Origin: Streptomyces sp. NBC_00525
Lineage (GTDB): Bacteria; Actinomycetota; Actinomycetes; Streptomycetales; Streptomycetaceae
Length of the DNA stretch: 64,000 nt
NCBI RefSeq assembly: GCF_036346595.1
Contig: NZ_CP107834.1
Location: forward strand, 2,108,001-2,172,000
Direction of reading: 5' to 3'
The notes beneath the pieces were generated by a model. That model was not told the DNA's origin, made no database searches, and worked only from the letters and a program-made list of their open reading frames with translations. A program made the position numbers and the translations under genes. This document shows, in pieces, positions 8,732 to 17,777 of the stretch; position 1 is the stretch's first letter; each line of letters begins with the position of its first letter.

Positions 8732-8892
8732 GTCGGAGTACCTTACGGGCTCGGCCCCGCGCGGACCGGAGCCCCGGCGGGGCCCGGCGGGTCGGGCGAT
8801 CCGAGCGGCGTGTCGGCCGGCGGATCGGACGGCTCTCCCCACCTGTGGACAAGCCCCCCGTTCCGGGCCCGTACAGCAGTACGGTGTGGTCC

Positions 8893-9900
8893 ATGCGCCC
8901 CGACACTCCTTCCGACCACATCACCGAAGCCGAGCGTCTGCTCCGCACCGCGGCGCAGTACCCCGAGGACCACGAACCACTCCTCCTCCAGGCGGCGGCC
9001 CACCTGGAACTCGCCGGCGAACGCGCCCGCGCCGCGACGCTCTACGACGAACTCCTCAACTCCCCCGGCACCGAGCACCCGCAGCTGGTGAAGGCGCTGA
9101 GCGCGTCGAACCTCTGGGAGTACGGCCACGAGGCGGAGGCCCGCGCGCTCATCGACGGCGTGCGCGTGGCGGCCCCGCAGGAGGCGGCGCCCTGGGAGAT
9201 CGCGGCCGAGACGCTGGAGGCCCACGACGAGCTGGAGGCGGCCCACGACCTCTTCTCCACGGCCCTGCGGCTGCTGATCGCCCCGGGCGAGGAGGTGCCG
9301 TACGCCACCCAGTCGCTGCTCACCGGCCGCCACCGGGTGCGCAGGCTGCTGGGCGCCGCGCACGACGCCTGGGACGAGCTGGCCGACACGCTGCACACGG
9401 CGGCGGTCCCGCTGGACGAGCTGCACGACCCGAAACGCCTGTGGTCGCTCGGCTCCTCGGACCCGGGCGAGCTGCGCGCCGAGATCACCCGGCTCCGCGC
9501 CGAACTGGGCACGTACCGCACGGCGTTGTCGCGCCCGTTCCCGGTGGCGGTGCTGCACTGGCCGGCGGACGAACTGCGCGAACTGCTCACCGCCTACCCG
9601 GGCCTGGGCAGCGAGTACGCCTCGCACCCGGACCATCTGGCGCGCCTGGAGACCGCGCTGCGCGACCTCCAGGCGGCGGGCACCCCGAACCTGGGCATCG
9701 TCACCGGCACGGTCCCCTCCTACGAGGCCTTCGCCGCCTCGGAGGCCGCGTCCCCGGCGGACCCGGACCTGCTCCCCCAGTACGCCACCACCCTGGCCGC
9801 CCGGGGCCGCGCGGTCCCGTGGCCGCCGCCGAAGAGCGGGGCGTGCTGGTGCGGCTCGGGCGAGTCGTACCGGGAGTGCCACGGCGGGCGGGTGGGCTGA
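8893..9900 (+). CDS. Tetratricopeptide-like protein with C-terminal SEC-C zinc motif
   Basis: 335 residues. The first half is built of helical pairs rich in Ala, Glu and Leu (ITEAERLLRTAAQ, EPLLLQAAAHLELAG, ARAATLYDELL) that look like TPR repeats. The last 20 residues hold CWCGSGESYRECH, the SEC-C zinc-binding motif found at the end of SecA and many other proteins. Function unknown; an adaptor role is plausible. The ATG at 8893 gives MRPDTPSDH; an upstream ATG at 8845 adds 16 residues. The GNAT gene starts 5 bases after its stop. Confidence 0.8.
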   Translation: MRPDTPSDHITEAERLLRTAAQYPEDHEPLLLQAAAHLELAGERARAATLYDELLNSPGTEHPQLVKALSASNLWEYGHEAEARALIDGVRVAAPQEAAPWEIAAETLEAHDELEAAHDLFSTALRLLIAPGEEVPYATQSLLTGRHRVRRLLGAAHDAWDELADTLHTAAVPLDELHDPKRLWSLGSSDPGELRAEITRLRAELGTYRTALSRPFPVAVLHWPADELRELLTAYPGLGSEYASHPDHLARLETALRDLQAAGTPNLGIVTGTVPSYEAFAASEAASPADPDLLPQYATTLAARGRAVPWPPPKSGACWCGSGESYRECHGGRVG

Positions 9901-9905
9901 CGGAC

Positions 9906-10412
9906 ATGCCCGCGCTCCAGCGCCTGCGCGCCGACCACGCCCCCGCCGTCCTCGCGTTCGAGGAGGCCAACCGTGCCTTCTTCGCCGCCTCCGTCCCGGA
10001 CCGCGGCGACGCCTACTTCACCGACTTCCCGGCCCGCCACGCCGCCCTGCTCGCCGAACAGGAGACGGGCGTCTGCCACTTCCACGTCCTGGTGGCGGAG
10101 GACACCGGCGAGGTACTGGGCCGCTTCAACCTGCTGGACGTCTCCGACGGCGCGGCCGAACTCGGCTTCCGCCTCGCGGAGAAGGCCACCGGCAGGGGCC
10201 TGGCGACCGCCACGGTCCACCACCTCTTCGGCCTGTGCCGCACGACGTACGCCCTCACCACACTCCGCGCCCGCGCAAGCCTGGCCAACGCGGCCTCCCG
10301 CACGGTCCTGCGCCACACGGGCTTCGTGGCCACGGGCGAAGAGGTCCTGCTGAACGGCGAACGCGGCCTGGAATTCGTACGAGAACTGGGAGCGGGCCAC
10401 CGCGAGGCGTGA
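9906..10412 (+). CDS. GNAT family N-acetyltransferase
   Basis: 168 residues of the RimJ/RimL-type GNAT fold: N-terminal LRADHAPAVLAFEEANRAFF, the beta strand GEVLGRFNLLDV, the acetyl-CoA loop AEKATGRGLATATV, and the C-terminal NAASRTVLRHTGFVATGEE. It probably acetylates a protein or small-molecule amine. It lies 5 bases after the SEC-C gene and is likely co-transcribed with it. It marks the left edge of the defence island. Confidence 0.85.
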   Translation: MPALQRLRADHAPAVLAFEEANRAFFAASVPDRGDAYFTDFPARHAALLAEQETGVCHFHVLVAEDTGEVLGRFNLLDVSDGAAELGFRLAEKATGRGLATATVHHLFGLCRTTYALTTLRARASLANAASRTVLRHTGFVATGEEVLLNGERGLEFVRELGAGHREA

Positions 10413-10454
10413 ACGGGGGCGCGGCGGCCACCGGAATTCCCGGCTGTCCCATCT

Positions 10455-10483
10455 TTGCAATACCATCACATCCCATCTAGTCA
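10455..10483 (+). promoter_or_regulatory. Possible promoter of the MORC-Z1-Vsr-methyltransferase operon
   Basis: TTGCAA (10455-10460) and TAGTCA (10478-10483) are 17 bases apart in a locally AT-richer part of the 128-base gap before the MORC-like gene. The fit to consensus is moderate. Confidence 0.35.
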
Positions 10484-10540
10484 TCAGGGCCGCGCCTCCC
10501 CACCCAGGTCCCAGCTCTGTGTGCGCGCGAGGAAGGCTCC

Positions 10541-12070
10541 ATGGCCCCTTACCAGCCCTCTGCCGACTGGCAGTTCGAGGTCCCCACCACCGGCGCCAAG
10601 CGGCTCCCGCCCGCCGCCCGGTACGTCGAGTCGCTGACCCACCAGGGGTACGGGTTCGAGGCGGCCATCGCCGACCTAGTCGACAACTCCATCGACGCGG
10701 GCGCCCGCAACGTCGTCGTCAGCCTGCTGCGGGACGACGACCGGCTGGTCAGCCTGCTCGTCATAGACGACGGCTGCGGCATGGACGACGCGGCGCTGGA
10801 CACCGCGATGACAGTGGGCGGCCGGCAGGGCTACGGGGAGGCCGCGCTGGGCCACTTCGGCGCGGGGCTCAAGGCGGCCTCCCTGTCGCACGCCGGATCG
10901 CTCACCGTGATCAGCCGTACCAAGCGCAGCCCGTCCACCGGCCGGCGCTGGCTGACCGCCCGCGCCCAGGCGGACTTCAGCTGCGACATCGTGGACCCGG
11001 AGTACTGCCAGGACCTCGTCGACCGCTACGACGGCGTCATCCAGTGGCAGGGCACGATCGTGCGCTGGGACCGGGTCCGCGCCTTCGAGACCATCACCGC
11101 CGGGCAGACCGACCGCTATCTCAACGACGCGATCGAGAAGCTGGAGACCCATCTGGGCCTCTACCTCCACCGCTTCCTGGCCCGCGACGGCTTCAACATC
11201 GACATCGTCGTGGAGGACGTACGGACCAGGGAGGAGCTGGACCACCGGGGCGTCGAGCCGATCGACCCGTTCGGCTACCGGGTGCCCGGCCGGGCCGGCT
11301 ACCCCCGTACGTACTCCGCGCCGGTCGAGGGCGTCGGCGAGGTCGCGCTGAGCGCGCACATCTGGCCGCCGAAGTCCCCGCTGGTCAGCTTCCGGGGCAT
11401 CGGACCGCTCGCCGAGCGCCAGGGCTTCTACATCTACCGCAACGACCGCCTCGTCCAGGCGGGCGGCTGGAACGGCACCCGCAGCCCGGAGGGCCACCTC
11501 GCGCTCGCCCGGATCGCCGTCGACCTGCCGCCCGGCCCGAACGACGTCTTCAACCTCACCGTGAAGAAGGACGGCGTGACCGTCACCCCCGCGTTCGCGC
11601 GCGGCCTGGAGCGGGCCGCGGACGGCTCGGGCCACACCTTCGCCGCGTACGTCCAGGAGGCGGCGCTCACGTACCGGGAGGCGGCCCGGCGCGCCACCGA
11701 GCCGCAGCGCAAGGCGGTCCTGCCGGCGGGCAAGGGGATGGACCCGAAGCTGCGGCGCACGCTGCGCGACGAGCTGCCGGAGCTGGAGGGCGAGGACCCG
11801 ATCGCGTTCCGCTGGGACAGCCTGCCGCCGGACGTCTTCTTCGAGCTGGACCGCGAGCACCGGGAGGTCCGGCTCAACCGCGAGTACCGGCAGGTGCTGA
11901 ACGGCGGCCGGCGCGGCGGGCTGAACGACGCGCCGGTGATCAAGAGCATGCTCTATCTGATGGTCAACGAGATCTTCCAGAAGGAACGGGTCCGGGCCGT
12001 CCACACCGACAACGTGGCGCTGTGGAACAGCGTCCTGGTCACGGCGGCGCGCTGCGAGATGGAGCGCTGA
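10541..12070 (+). CDS. MORC-like GHKL ATPase of a restriction-type defence operon
   Basis: 509 residues with an N-terminal GHKL (gyrase/Hsp90/MutL) ATPase: N-box IADLVDNSIDAGARN (about residues 43-57), G1 box VIDDGCGMDDA (about 74-84), G2 box LGHFGAGLKAASLS (about 102-115). The C-terminal half, with IYRNDRLVQAGGWNG, fits the S5-like domain that follows GHKL in MORC and MutL. Bacterial MORC-like ATPases were described by Iyer, Aravind and colleagues in predicted restriction-modification operons with Z1, Vsr and methyltransferase genes, which is exactly the order here. An ATP-driven clamp on foreign DNA is the expected role. It begins with ATG after GGAAGG. Confidence 0.85.
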   Translation: MAPYQPSADWQFEVPTTGAKRLPPAARYVESLTHQGYGFEAAIADLVDNSIDAGARNVVVSLLRDDDRLVSLLVIDDGCGMDDAALDTAMTVGGRQGYGEAALGHFGAGLKAASLSHAGSLTVISRTKRSPSTGRRWLTARAQADFSCDIVDPEYCQDLVDRYDGVIQWQGTIVRWDRVRAFETITAGQTDRYLNDAIEKLETHLGLYLHRFLARDGFNIDIVVEDVRTREELDHRGVEPIDPFGYRVPGRAGYPRTYSAPVEGVGEVALSAHIWPPKSPLVSFRGIGPLAERQGFYIYRNDRLVQAGGWNGTRSPEGHLALARIAVDLPPGPNDVFNLTVKKDGVTVTPAFARGLERAADGSGHTFAAYVQEAALTYREAARRATEPQRKAVLPAGKGMDPKLRRTLRDELPELEGEDPIAFRWDSLPPDVFFELDREHREVRLNREYRQVLNGGRRGGLNDAPVIKSMLYLMVNEIFQKERVRAVHTDNVALWNSVLVTAARCEMER

Positions 12071-12143
12071 CCCCCGCTTCCTCCCCCCTTCCCCCGTCCT
12101 GGCCGCCCCCCGTTCCCGCGCCGATCCGAGAGAGCCGCCCGTC

Positions 12144-15065
12144 ATGACCGACCACCTGTTCACCCTGCACGGCGATGTGCTGGCCGCGATGCGCCGGGGG
12201 CCCAGGCCCTTCGCGAAGCTGGCCTTCGCGCTCTCGGAGGACGAGGAGCCCGCCGACACCACGCTCTCCCTCTTCCTGGACCGCGTGCTGGCCGCCGATC
12301 CGGGGGACGGGCTGATCGCGCTGTGGCACCGCACCCTGACCGCCTGGGACCTGGCCGAGCAGGCCGACTGGTCCCAGGCGCCGCCCCGTACGGACGCGCG
12401 CCGCGCGGACGCGTACGACCGGCTGGGCTTCGCCGCCGGCCTCCGCAAGGCGCTGGACAGCGCCGTCCCGGTGTTCAAGGAGCCCGGACCGGCCGTCATC
12501 AGCAAGGAGTTCACCTCCTGGTACTCGCGGGACACGGCCGCCGCGCGCTCGTTCTACTGGAACGCCTACGAGCGGCTGCTGCGCGCCAAGGGCTGGCCGG
12601 ACGCGGCGGTCTCCGGCCTCGACGAGGCGAGCCACGCCGTGGTCGAGCGCCTCTCCGACCCGACCCGACCCGAGGCGTACGGCGCGCGCGGGCTGGTCGT
12701 GGGCTACGTCCAGTCGGGCAAGACCGCCAACTTCACCGGGGTCACCGCGAAGGCCATCGACGCCGGATACCGCCTGGTCATCGTCCTCGGCGGCACGCTG
12801 AACCTGCTGCGGGGCCAGACCCAGCGCCGGCTCGACATGGAGCTGATCGGCCAGGAGAACATCCTGCGCGGGGCGGACCCGGCCGACCCGGACGCCCTGG
12901 TCGGCATCGACTACCAGGAGGACGCGGACTGGCCGGAGAAGTTCGTCAGCCACGGCGGCCGGCCCTCCGCCCTGGGCGCCTTCGACATCGAACGCCTCAC
13001 CACCCGCGACAAGGACTACAAGAGCCTGCTCAACGGCATCCGCGCCCTCGAATTCGAGAAGCAGTCCCGCACCGAGCCGCTGTACGCCCCGGCCAACCTG
13101 CACCACGCGGCGGCCCGGATCATGGTCGTGAAGAAGAACAAGTCCGTCCTGGACAAGCTGATCAACGACCTGAAGAAGATCGGCCCGATCCTCTCCGAGA
13201 TCCCCGCGCTGATCATCGACGACGAGTCGGACCAGGCGTCGGTCAACACGACGGACCCGAAGAAGTGGGAGGAGGGCAAGGTCACCCGTACGGCCATCAA
13301 CGGCCAGATCTCCCAGCTGCTCGGCCTGCTGCCGCGCGCCCAGTACGTCGGCTACACCGCGACCCCGTTCGCCAACGTCTTCATCGACCCGGGCGACAGC
13401 GCGGACATCTTCCCGCGCGACTTCCTGATCTCGCTGCCCCGCCCGTCCGGCTACATGGGCGTCCAGGACTTCCACGACCTCGACACGGACGAGGGCACCG
13501 CCGAGGAGACGCACATCCGCGGCATCTACGAGGACACCGGCGACCGCCTCCAGGAGGCCCTCGACGCGTTCGTCCTCACGGGCGCGCTCAAGCTGTACCG
13601 CGCGGACCGGGGCGTGCCGGAGGGGCCGTTCCGCCACCACACGATGCTCGTCCACGAATCGGTGCGCATGGCCGAGCACACGGCCCTGGCCCTGCGCATC
13701 AGCACCCTGTGGCACCAGGCCGGCTACACGGGCCGCGCGGGCCACGACCGGCTGGCCGCGCTCTTCGCCGCCGACTTCCACCGCTTCGCCGACGCGGAGC
13801 TGCCCACGCCGGACTCGTACGAGGAGCTGCGGGCGTACGTCTCGCGGGCCCGCCAGCTCATCAACGCCGGCGGCACCCCCGTCCTGGTCGTCAACGGCGA
13901 CACCGAGCGCGACTACGACCAGCCCGACCTCGACTTCGAGCGCACCCCGCACGTGTGGAAGATCCTGGTCGGCGGCACCAAGCTGTCGCGGGGCTTCACG
14001 GTCGAGGGCCTGACGGTCACGTACTACCGCCGCACCACCCAGCAGGCCGACACCCTGATGCAGATGGGCCGCTGGTTCGGCTTCCGCCCCGGCTACCGCG
14101 ACCTGGTCCGCCTCTACATCGGCCGCGAGGAACCCCTCGGCAAGACGAAGACGATCGACCTGTACGAGGCCTTCGAGGCCATCTGCCGCGACGAAGAAAC
14201 GTTCCGGACCCAGCTGACCCGCTACGCCACCCTGGTGGACGGCAAACCCCAGGTCACCCCGGCGCAGATCCCCCCGCTGGTCTCCCAGCACCTGTCCTGG
14301 ATCAAGCCCTCGGCCCGCAACAAGATGTTCAACGCCGAACTGGTCGAGATCCGCTCCCCGGGCCAGTGGGTCGAACCGACGGCGTACCCGGTGGAGCCTG
14401 CAGAACTCCGGGCGAACGCGGAGGCGTGGGGGGTGGCGCTGGGGGCGCTGGGCCCCGACCTCGTCACCCTGCGCTGCGCCGCCGCCGGGCGCGACGACAG
14501 CTATCGGGCGCGCATCGGCACGATCGGCCACGGCACGCTGCTCGGCATCCTGTGCGAGCTGAAATGGTCGGCCCCCGACCAGTTCTCGCCGCATCTGCAG
14601 TCCCTGGTCTCCGCGGGTGAGGCGGGCGACGGCATCGACGACTGGTTGGTGATCGCCCCGCAGCAGACGTCGGACCGGCGGGTCGAGGCGACCCTCCTCG
14701 GGCACGGACCGCTCTCGCCGGCCCGCCGTACCCGGCGCCGCGGGGACCTCTTCGGAGCGATCAGCGAGCCGAAGCACCGCGGGGTCGCCCTGCGGGTCGC
14801 CGGTGCGCTGGAGGACTCCGGCGACCCCTTCGTCGAATCGTTGGTCCGCGAGCGGCGAGGCGTCGTGGTCCTCTACCCGTTGACCGAGTCGGAGCCGAAT
14901 CCCGGTCCGGACGGCGCGCTCGACGCCGGGAAGGTCGTCATGGCCTTCTGTCTGGTCGCCCCGGCCTCGGCGAGCGCGGGCCGGCGCAACCTCGTGCGCT
15001 TCCGCACCATCGATTCGAGCAAGAGCGATTCCGTCGTCATCGACCGCGAAGAGGGCCTGGCGTAG
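12144..15065 (+). CDS. Z1-domain helicase/ATPase
   Basis: 973 residues. Superfamily 2-like motifs are all visible: Walker A GYVQSGKTANF near residue 188, Walker B IIDDESDQAS near 356, GYTATPFANVF near 403, GGTKLSRGFTVEGL near 610 and the arginine-finger-like QMGRWFGFRPGY near 639. This matches the Z1 domain found with MORC-like ATPases and Vsr nucleases. It probably moves along or remodels DNA to bring target and nuclease together. It begins 73 bases after the MORC gene and is followed at once by the nuclease gene. Confidence 0.85.
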   Translation: MTDHLFTLHGDVLAAMRRGPRPFAKLAFALSEDEEPADTTLSLFLDRVLAADPGDGLIALWHRTLTAWDLAEQADWSQAPPRTDARRADAYDRLGFAAGLRKALDSAVPVFKEPGPAVISKEFTSWYSRDTAAARSFYWNAYERLLRAKGWPDAAVSGLDEASHAVVERLSDPTRPEAYGARGLVVGYVQSGKTANFTGVTAKAIDAGYRLVIVLGGTLNLLRGQTQRRLDMELIGQENILRGADPADPDALVGIDYQEDADWPEKFVSHGGRPSALGAFDIERLTTRDKDYKSLLNGIRALEFEKQSRTEPLYAPANLHHAAARIMVVKKNKSVLDKLINDLKKIGPILSEIPALIIDDESDQASVNTTDPKKWEEGKVTRTAINGQISQLLGLLPRAQYVGYTATPFANVFIDPGDSADIFPRDFLISLPRPSGYMGVQDFHDLDTDEGTAEETHIRGIYEDTGDRLQEALDAFVLTGALKLYRADRGVPEGPFRHHTMLVHESVRMAEHTALALRISTLWHQAGYTGRAGHDRLAALFAADFHRFADAELPTPDSYEELRAYVSRARQLINAGGTPVLVVNGDTERDYDQPDLDFERTPHVWKILVGGTKLSRGFTVEGLTVTYYRRTTQQADTLMQMGRWFGFRPGYRDLVRLYIGREEPLGKTKTIDLYEAFEAICRDEETFRTQLTRYATLVDGKPQVTPAQIPPLVSQHLSWIKPSARNKMFNAELVEIRSPGQWVEPTAYPVEPAELRANAEAWGVALGALGPDLVTLRCAAAGRDDSYRARIGTIGHGTLLGILCELKWSAPDQFSPHLQSLVSAGEAGDGIDDWLVIAPQQTSDRRVEATLLGHGPLSPARRTRRRGDLFGAISEPKHRGVALRVAGALEDSGDPFVESLVRERRGVVVLYPLTESEPNPGPDGALDAGKVVMAFCLVAPASASAGRRNLVRFRTIDSSKSDSVVIDREEGLA

Positions 15066-15076
15066 GAGACTTGGTC

Positions 15077-15532
15077 GTGATGAGTACCGCCAGACCCTCC
15101 TCCCCGGCCGTGTCCGCCCGCATGAGTCGCCAGGCGAGCCGCGACACCGCACCGGAGGTGGCGGTCCGCAAGCTGCTGCACGCGTCCGGCTACCGGTACC
15201 GCCTCAACGAGCGGGTGCCCCACATGTCCCGGCGCACGATCGACATCGCCTTCACTCGGGCCAAGGTGGCGGTGTTCCTGGACGGATGCTTCTGGCACGG
15301 CTGTCCCGAGCACGCGACGCAACCGAAGTCCAACGCCGAGTGGTGGCGGCAGAAGCTCGATCGCAACATGGCGCGGGACGCCGAGACCACGGCGCATCTG
15401 GTCGCCGAGGGGTGGACGGTCCTCCGCTTCTGGGAACACCAGGCGCCGGCCGCTGTCGCCGAGAAGGTCGCGGAGACGGTCGATCGCGAGAGGTCCACCA
15501 GGGGAACGCGACGAGGGGACGGCGACGCGTGA
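15077..15532 (+). CDS. vsr: Very short patch repair (Vsr)-type endonuclease
   Basis: About 151 residues with the Vsr fold: MSRQASRDTAPEVAVRKLLHASG, then RYRLNERVP, the catalytic-core strand RTIDIAFTRAKVAVFLDGCFWHGCP, and WWRQKLDRNMARDAETTAHL. Stand-alone Vsr nicks T:G mismatches produced by 5mC deamination. In MORC/Z1 operons it is thought to be the cutting subunit. GTG at 15077 has GGAG 8 bases upstream; the ATG at 15080 is the alternative. Its TGA overlaps the methyltransferase GTG (GTGA). Confidence 0.88.
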   Translation: MMSTARPSSPAVSARMSRQASRDTAPEVAVRKLLHASGYRYRLNERVPHMSRRTIDIAFTRAKVAVFLDGCFWHGCPEHATQPKSNAEWWRQKLDRNMARDAETTAHLVAEGWTVLRFWEHQAPAAVAEKVAETVDRERSTRGTRRGDGDA

Positions 15533-16500
15533 GCGACCTGCGGTTCGTGGATGTGTGCGCGGGGGCCGGTGGGCTGGCCCTCGGTCTGGAGCGCGCCGGG
15601 TTCGATCCGGCACTGCTGCTGGACAGGAAGACGGTGGCCTGCGAGACGCTCGCGCTGAACCGGCCGCTCTGGAAGGTCCTGGAGATGGACCTGCTGGACT
15701 TCGTGCCGGACGAGCACCCGCACACGTACGACGTCGACCTGCTGTCCGCCGGCCTCCCCCGTCTGCGGTCGAGCGCGACGGTCGCCCGGGCGGAGACGGA
15801 CGAGGAGGAGCGACTTCTCCGGGCCGCGGTGCTCCTCGCCCACTCGATCCAGCCGCGCGCGGTGATCCTGGAGAACGTGCCGGGGCTGGTCGACGCCGGT
15901 GCCTTCGAGCCGCTGCGGGAATTCGTCCGCGAGGAGCTGGAGCACCTGGGCTACCGCCTTCACTGGTTCGTCGTGAACGCGGCGGACTTCGGTGTGCCCC
16001 AGGACCGGAAACAGGGAGTTCTCGTCGCGCTCAAGGAACGGTACTTCGACCGCTTCCGGCCGCCGGAGCCCACGGTGAAGGAGCATGTGCCGGTGGGCAC
16101 GGCGCTGCGGGACTCCATGGCGGCACGAGGGTGGACCGGCGCCGACGCCTGGGCGGCCAGGGCGGTGTCCGTGGCACCGACGCTGGTCGGCGGCTCCGAC
16201 AACCGAGGGGGCGCGGATCTGGGCCCTACGGGCACGAAGGCCGCGTGGGCGCGGATGGGGGTCAACGGCGGGGCCTTGGCCGACGAGGTGCCCGGGCCCG
16301 AGAACGACGCCGACCAGGGCCTGATCAAGCTCACGGTCGCACAGGCGGCGCTGCTGCAGGGTTTCCCGGAGGAGTGGCGCTTCGCGGGCCGGAAGACCGC
16401 GCGGTACCGCCAGATCGGGCATGCGTCGCCGCCGGCGGTGGGCGAGGCACTGGGCGCGGCGGTCGCGGAGGCGCTGCGGACCCGATCACTTGGCGAATGA
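15529..16500 (+). CDS. C5-cytosine methyltransferase homologue lacking the catalytic Pro-Cys motif
   Basis: 323 residues from GTG 15529, overlapping the Vsr stop. The SAM-binding motif I (FVDVCAGAGGLALGLERAGF), motif VI (ENVPGLV), motif VIII (QDRKQGVLVA) and the C-terminal LLQGFPEEW motif IX and GHASPPAVG motif X are present. Motif IV, normally GGPPCQ-F, reads AGLPRLRSSATVA: the nucleophilic cysteine is absent. As it stands the protein should not methylate by the usual mechanism. It may be a targeting or structural partner of the intact enzyme downstream. The frame is open throughout, so it is not an obvious pseudogene. Confidence 0.85.
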   Translation: MSDLRFVDVCAGAGGLALGLERAGFDPALLLDRKTVACETLALNRPLWKVLEMDLLDFVPDEHPHTYDVDLLSAGLPRLRSSATVARAETDEEERLLRAAVLLAHSIQPRAVILENVPGLVDAGAFEPLREFVREELEHLGYRLHWFVVNAADFGVPQDRKQGVLVALKERYFDRFRPPEPTVKEHVPVGTALRDSMAARGWTGADAWAARAVSVAPTLVGGSDNRGGADLGPTGTKAAWARMGVNGGALADEVPGPENDADQGLIKLTVAQAALLQGFPEEWRFAGRKTARYRQIGHASPPAVGEALGAAVAEALRTRSLGE

Positions 16501-16531
16501 CCAGCAATTTGGCCGGATACACTGGCGTATC

Positions 16532-17755
16532 ATGACCCACCCACGCCATCCGTCACTCTCCGCCGCGAGATTTCGGATCGTTGATCTTTTCGCGGGGCCC
16601 GGCGGTCTCGATATCGCCGCCGCGATCATGGACGACGTGGAAAGCATCGGCGTCGAGTGGGACGAGGCAACCTGCACAACACGCCGGGCTGCCGGCCTGT
16701 GGACCACCGAGGTCACGGATGTCGCTGCTCTCGATCCTTGCGACGACGAGGTCGTTTGCGCCAACGTCCTCACCGGCGGGCCCCCGTGCCAGTCGTTCTC
16801 GGTCGCCGGCAACCGGGAGGGTCACAAGGCACTGGAGGACGTGAAGCGGCTCGCCGACTGCTTGGTCCTCCCCCACACTCTCCGATCCTTCGAGAAGGCG
16901 TGGAAGGCAGTCAAGCGCGAGACCGACGCCATGTCCGACAACCGCACCGGCTTCGTGCTCCAGCCGTTGCGTTGGATCATGGAGGCCAAGCTCAAGCGCG
17001 GGGAGCCCTACGAGGTAGTGGTCCTGGAGCAGGTCCCCACCGTGCTGCCGGTGTGGAAGCACTACGCCGAGCTCCTGAGAAGCATCGGTTACGCCGCCGA
17101 GGCCCATGTGCTGCACGCCGAGGACTTCGGCGTACCGCAGACCCGACGGCGTGCCGTGCTGATCGCACAGTTGGACAAGGAGAACACGGAGCGGCGCGTC
17201 TACTTCCCCGAGCCGACTCATCAGCGGTACCGCAAGGGCGTCGAACGCCTGCGGCCCGCGGCGCACGAGGACCCGGCCGCCGATCCGCAGGACGGCGCCC
17301 TGTTCACGACGCCGAGGAACACCAGGCAGCCGTGGGTGTCGGCCGGTGACGCCCTGGCCGCCACGCGCCCCCGCGACTTCGTCCTGGTCTCCAACTACGG
17401 CTCCGGAGGCGACCCGAAGAACCGGGGGCGCCGTACCTCCGAGGAGCCGGCCGCGACGATCACCGGCAAGTTCCGCCGCAACCGGCTCTTCCTGCTGAAG
17501 GAGAACGAGGCGGGCGAGAAGGAGATGGGCGAGGAGCTGGAGCGGCTCTCACCCGAAGAGGGCGGACTGCTCCAGTCCTTCCCGGCCCGCTATCCGTGGC
17601 GGTCCACCGATGTGGCCCAACAGATCGGCAACGCCATCCCGCCGCGCCTCTCCCTGCACATCCTGAGCGCCGCGCTGCTGCGCGAGCCGCCGAAGGACGA
17701 GTGGTTCACCCAACTCGCGGAGTGGGCGCCGGAGGACCGGTCCGAAGACTCCTGA
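16532..17755 (+). CDS. C5-cytosine DNA methyltransferase
   Basis: 407 residues from ATG 16532, 31 bases after the previous gene. Motif I is VDLFAGPGGLDIAA, motif IV GGPPCQSFSVAGNR with the catalytic cysteine, motif VIII QTRRRAVLIA, motif IX LQSFPARYPW and motif X QIGNAIPPRL, with a target-recognition region between VIII and IX. Motif VI reads LEQVPTVLP rather than the usual ENV. It most likely protects host DNA in the MORC/Z1/Vsr system. It is the last gene of the block and converges on the DUF6339 gene across 22 bases. Confidence 0.9.
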   Translation: MTHPRHPSLSAARFRIVDLFAGPGGLDIAAAIMDDVESIGVEWDEATCTTRRAAGLWTTEVTDVAALDPCDDEVVCANVLTGGPPCQSFSVAGNREGHKALEDVKRLADCLVLPHTLRSFEKAWKAVKRETDAMSDNRTGFVLQPLRWIMEAKLKRGEPYEVVVLEQVPTVLPVWKHYAELLRSIGYAAEAHVLHAEDFGVPQTRRRAVLIAQLDKENTERRVYFPEPTHQRYRKGVERLRPAAHEDPAADPQDGALFTTPRNTRQPWVSAGDALAATRPRDFVLVSNYGSGGDPKNRGRRTSEEPAATITGKFRRNRLFLLKENEAGEKEMGEELERLSPEEGGLLQSFPARYPWRSTDVAQQIGNAIPPRLSLHILSAALLREPPKDEWFTQLAEWAPEDRSEDS

Positions 17756-17777
17756 CACAGGCCTCCGGGCCGCCCGG

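Noticed and set aside
10413..10540. tRNA or attachment site at the left edge of the defence island
   Set aside because: No cloverleaf and no direct repeat matching the right edge near 34.5 kb could be found by eye.
12039..15152. 1037-residue minus-strand frame opposite the Z1 gene
   Set aside because: Antisense shadow; low-complexity Arg/Val/Gly/Leu composition.
15286..15528. Upstream extension of the first methyltransferase into the Vsr gene
   Set aside because: That stretch is the Vsr gene in another frame. The GTG at 15529 overlapping the Vsr stop starts exactly at motif I.
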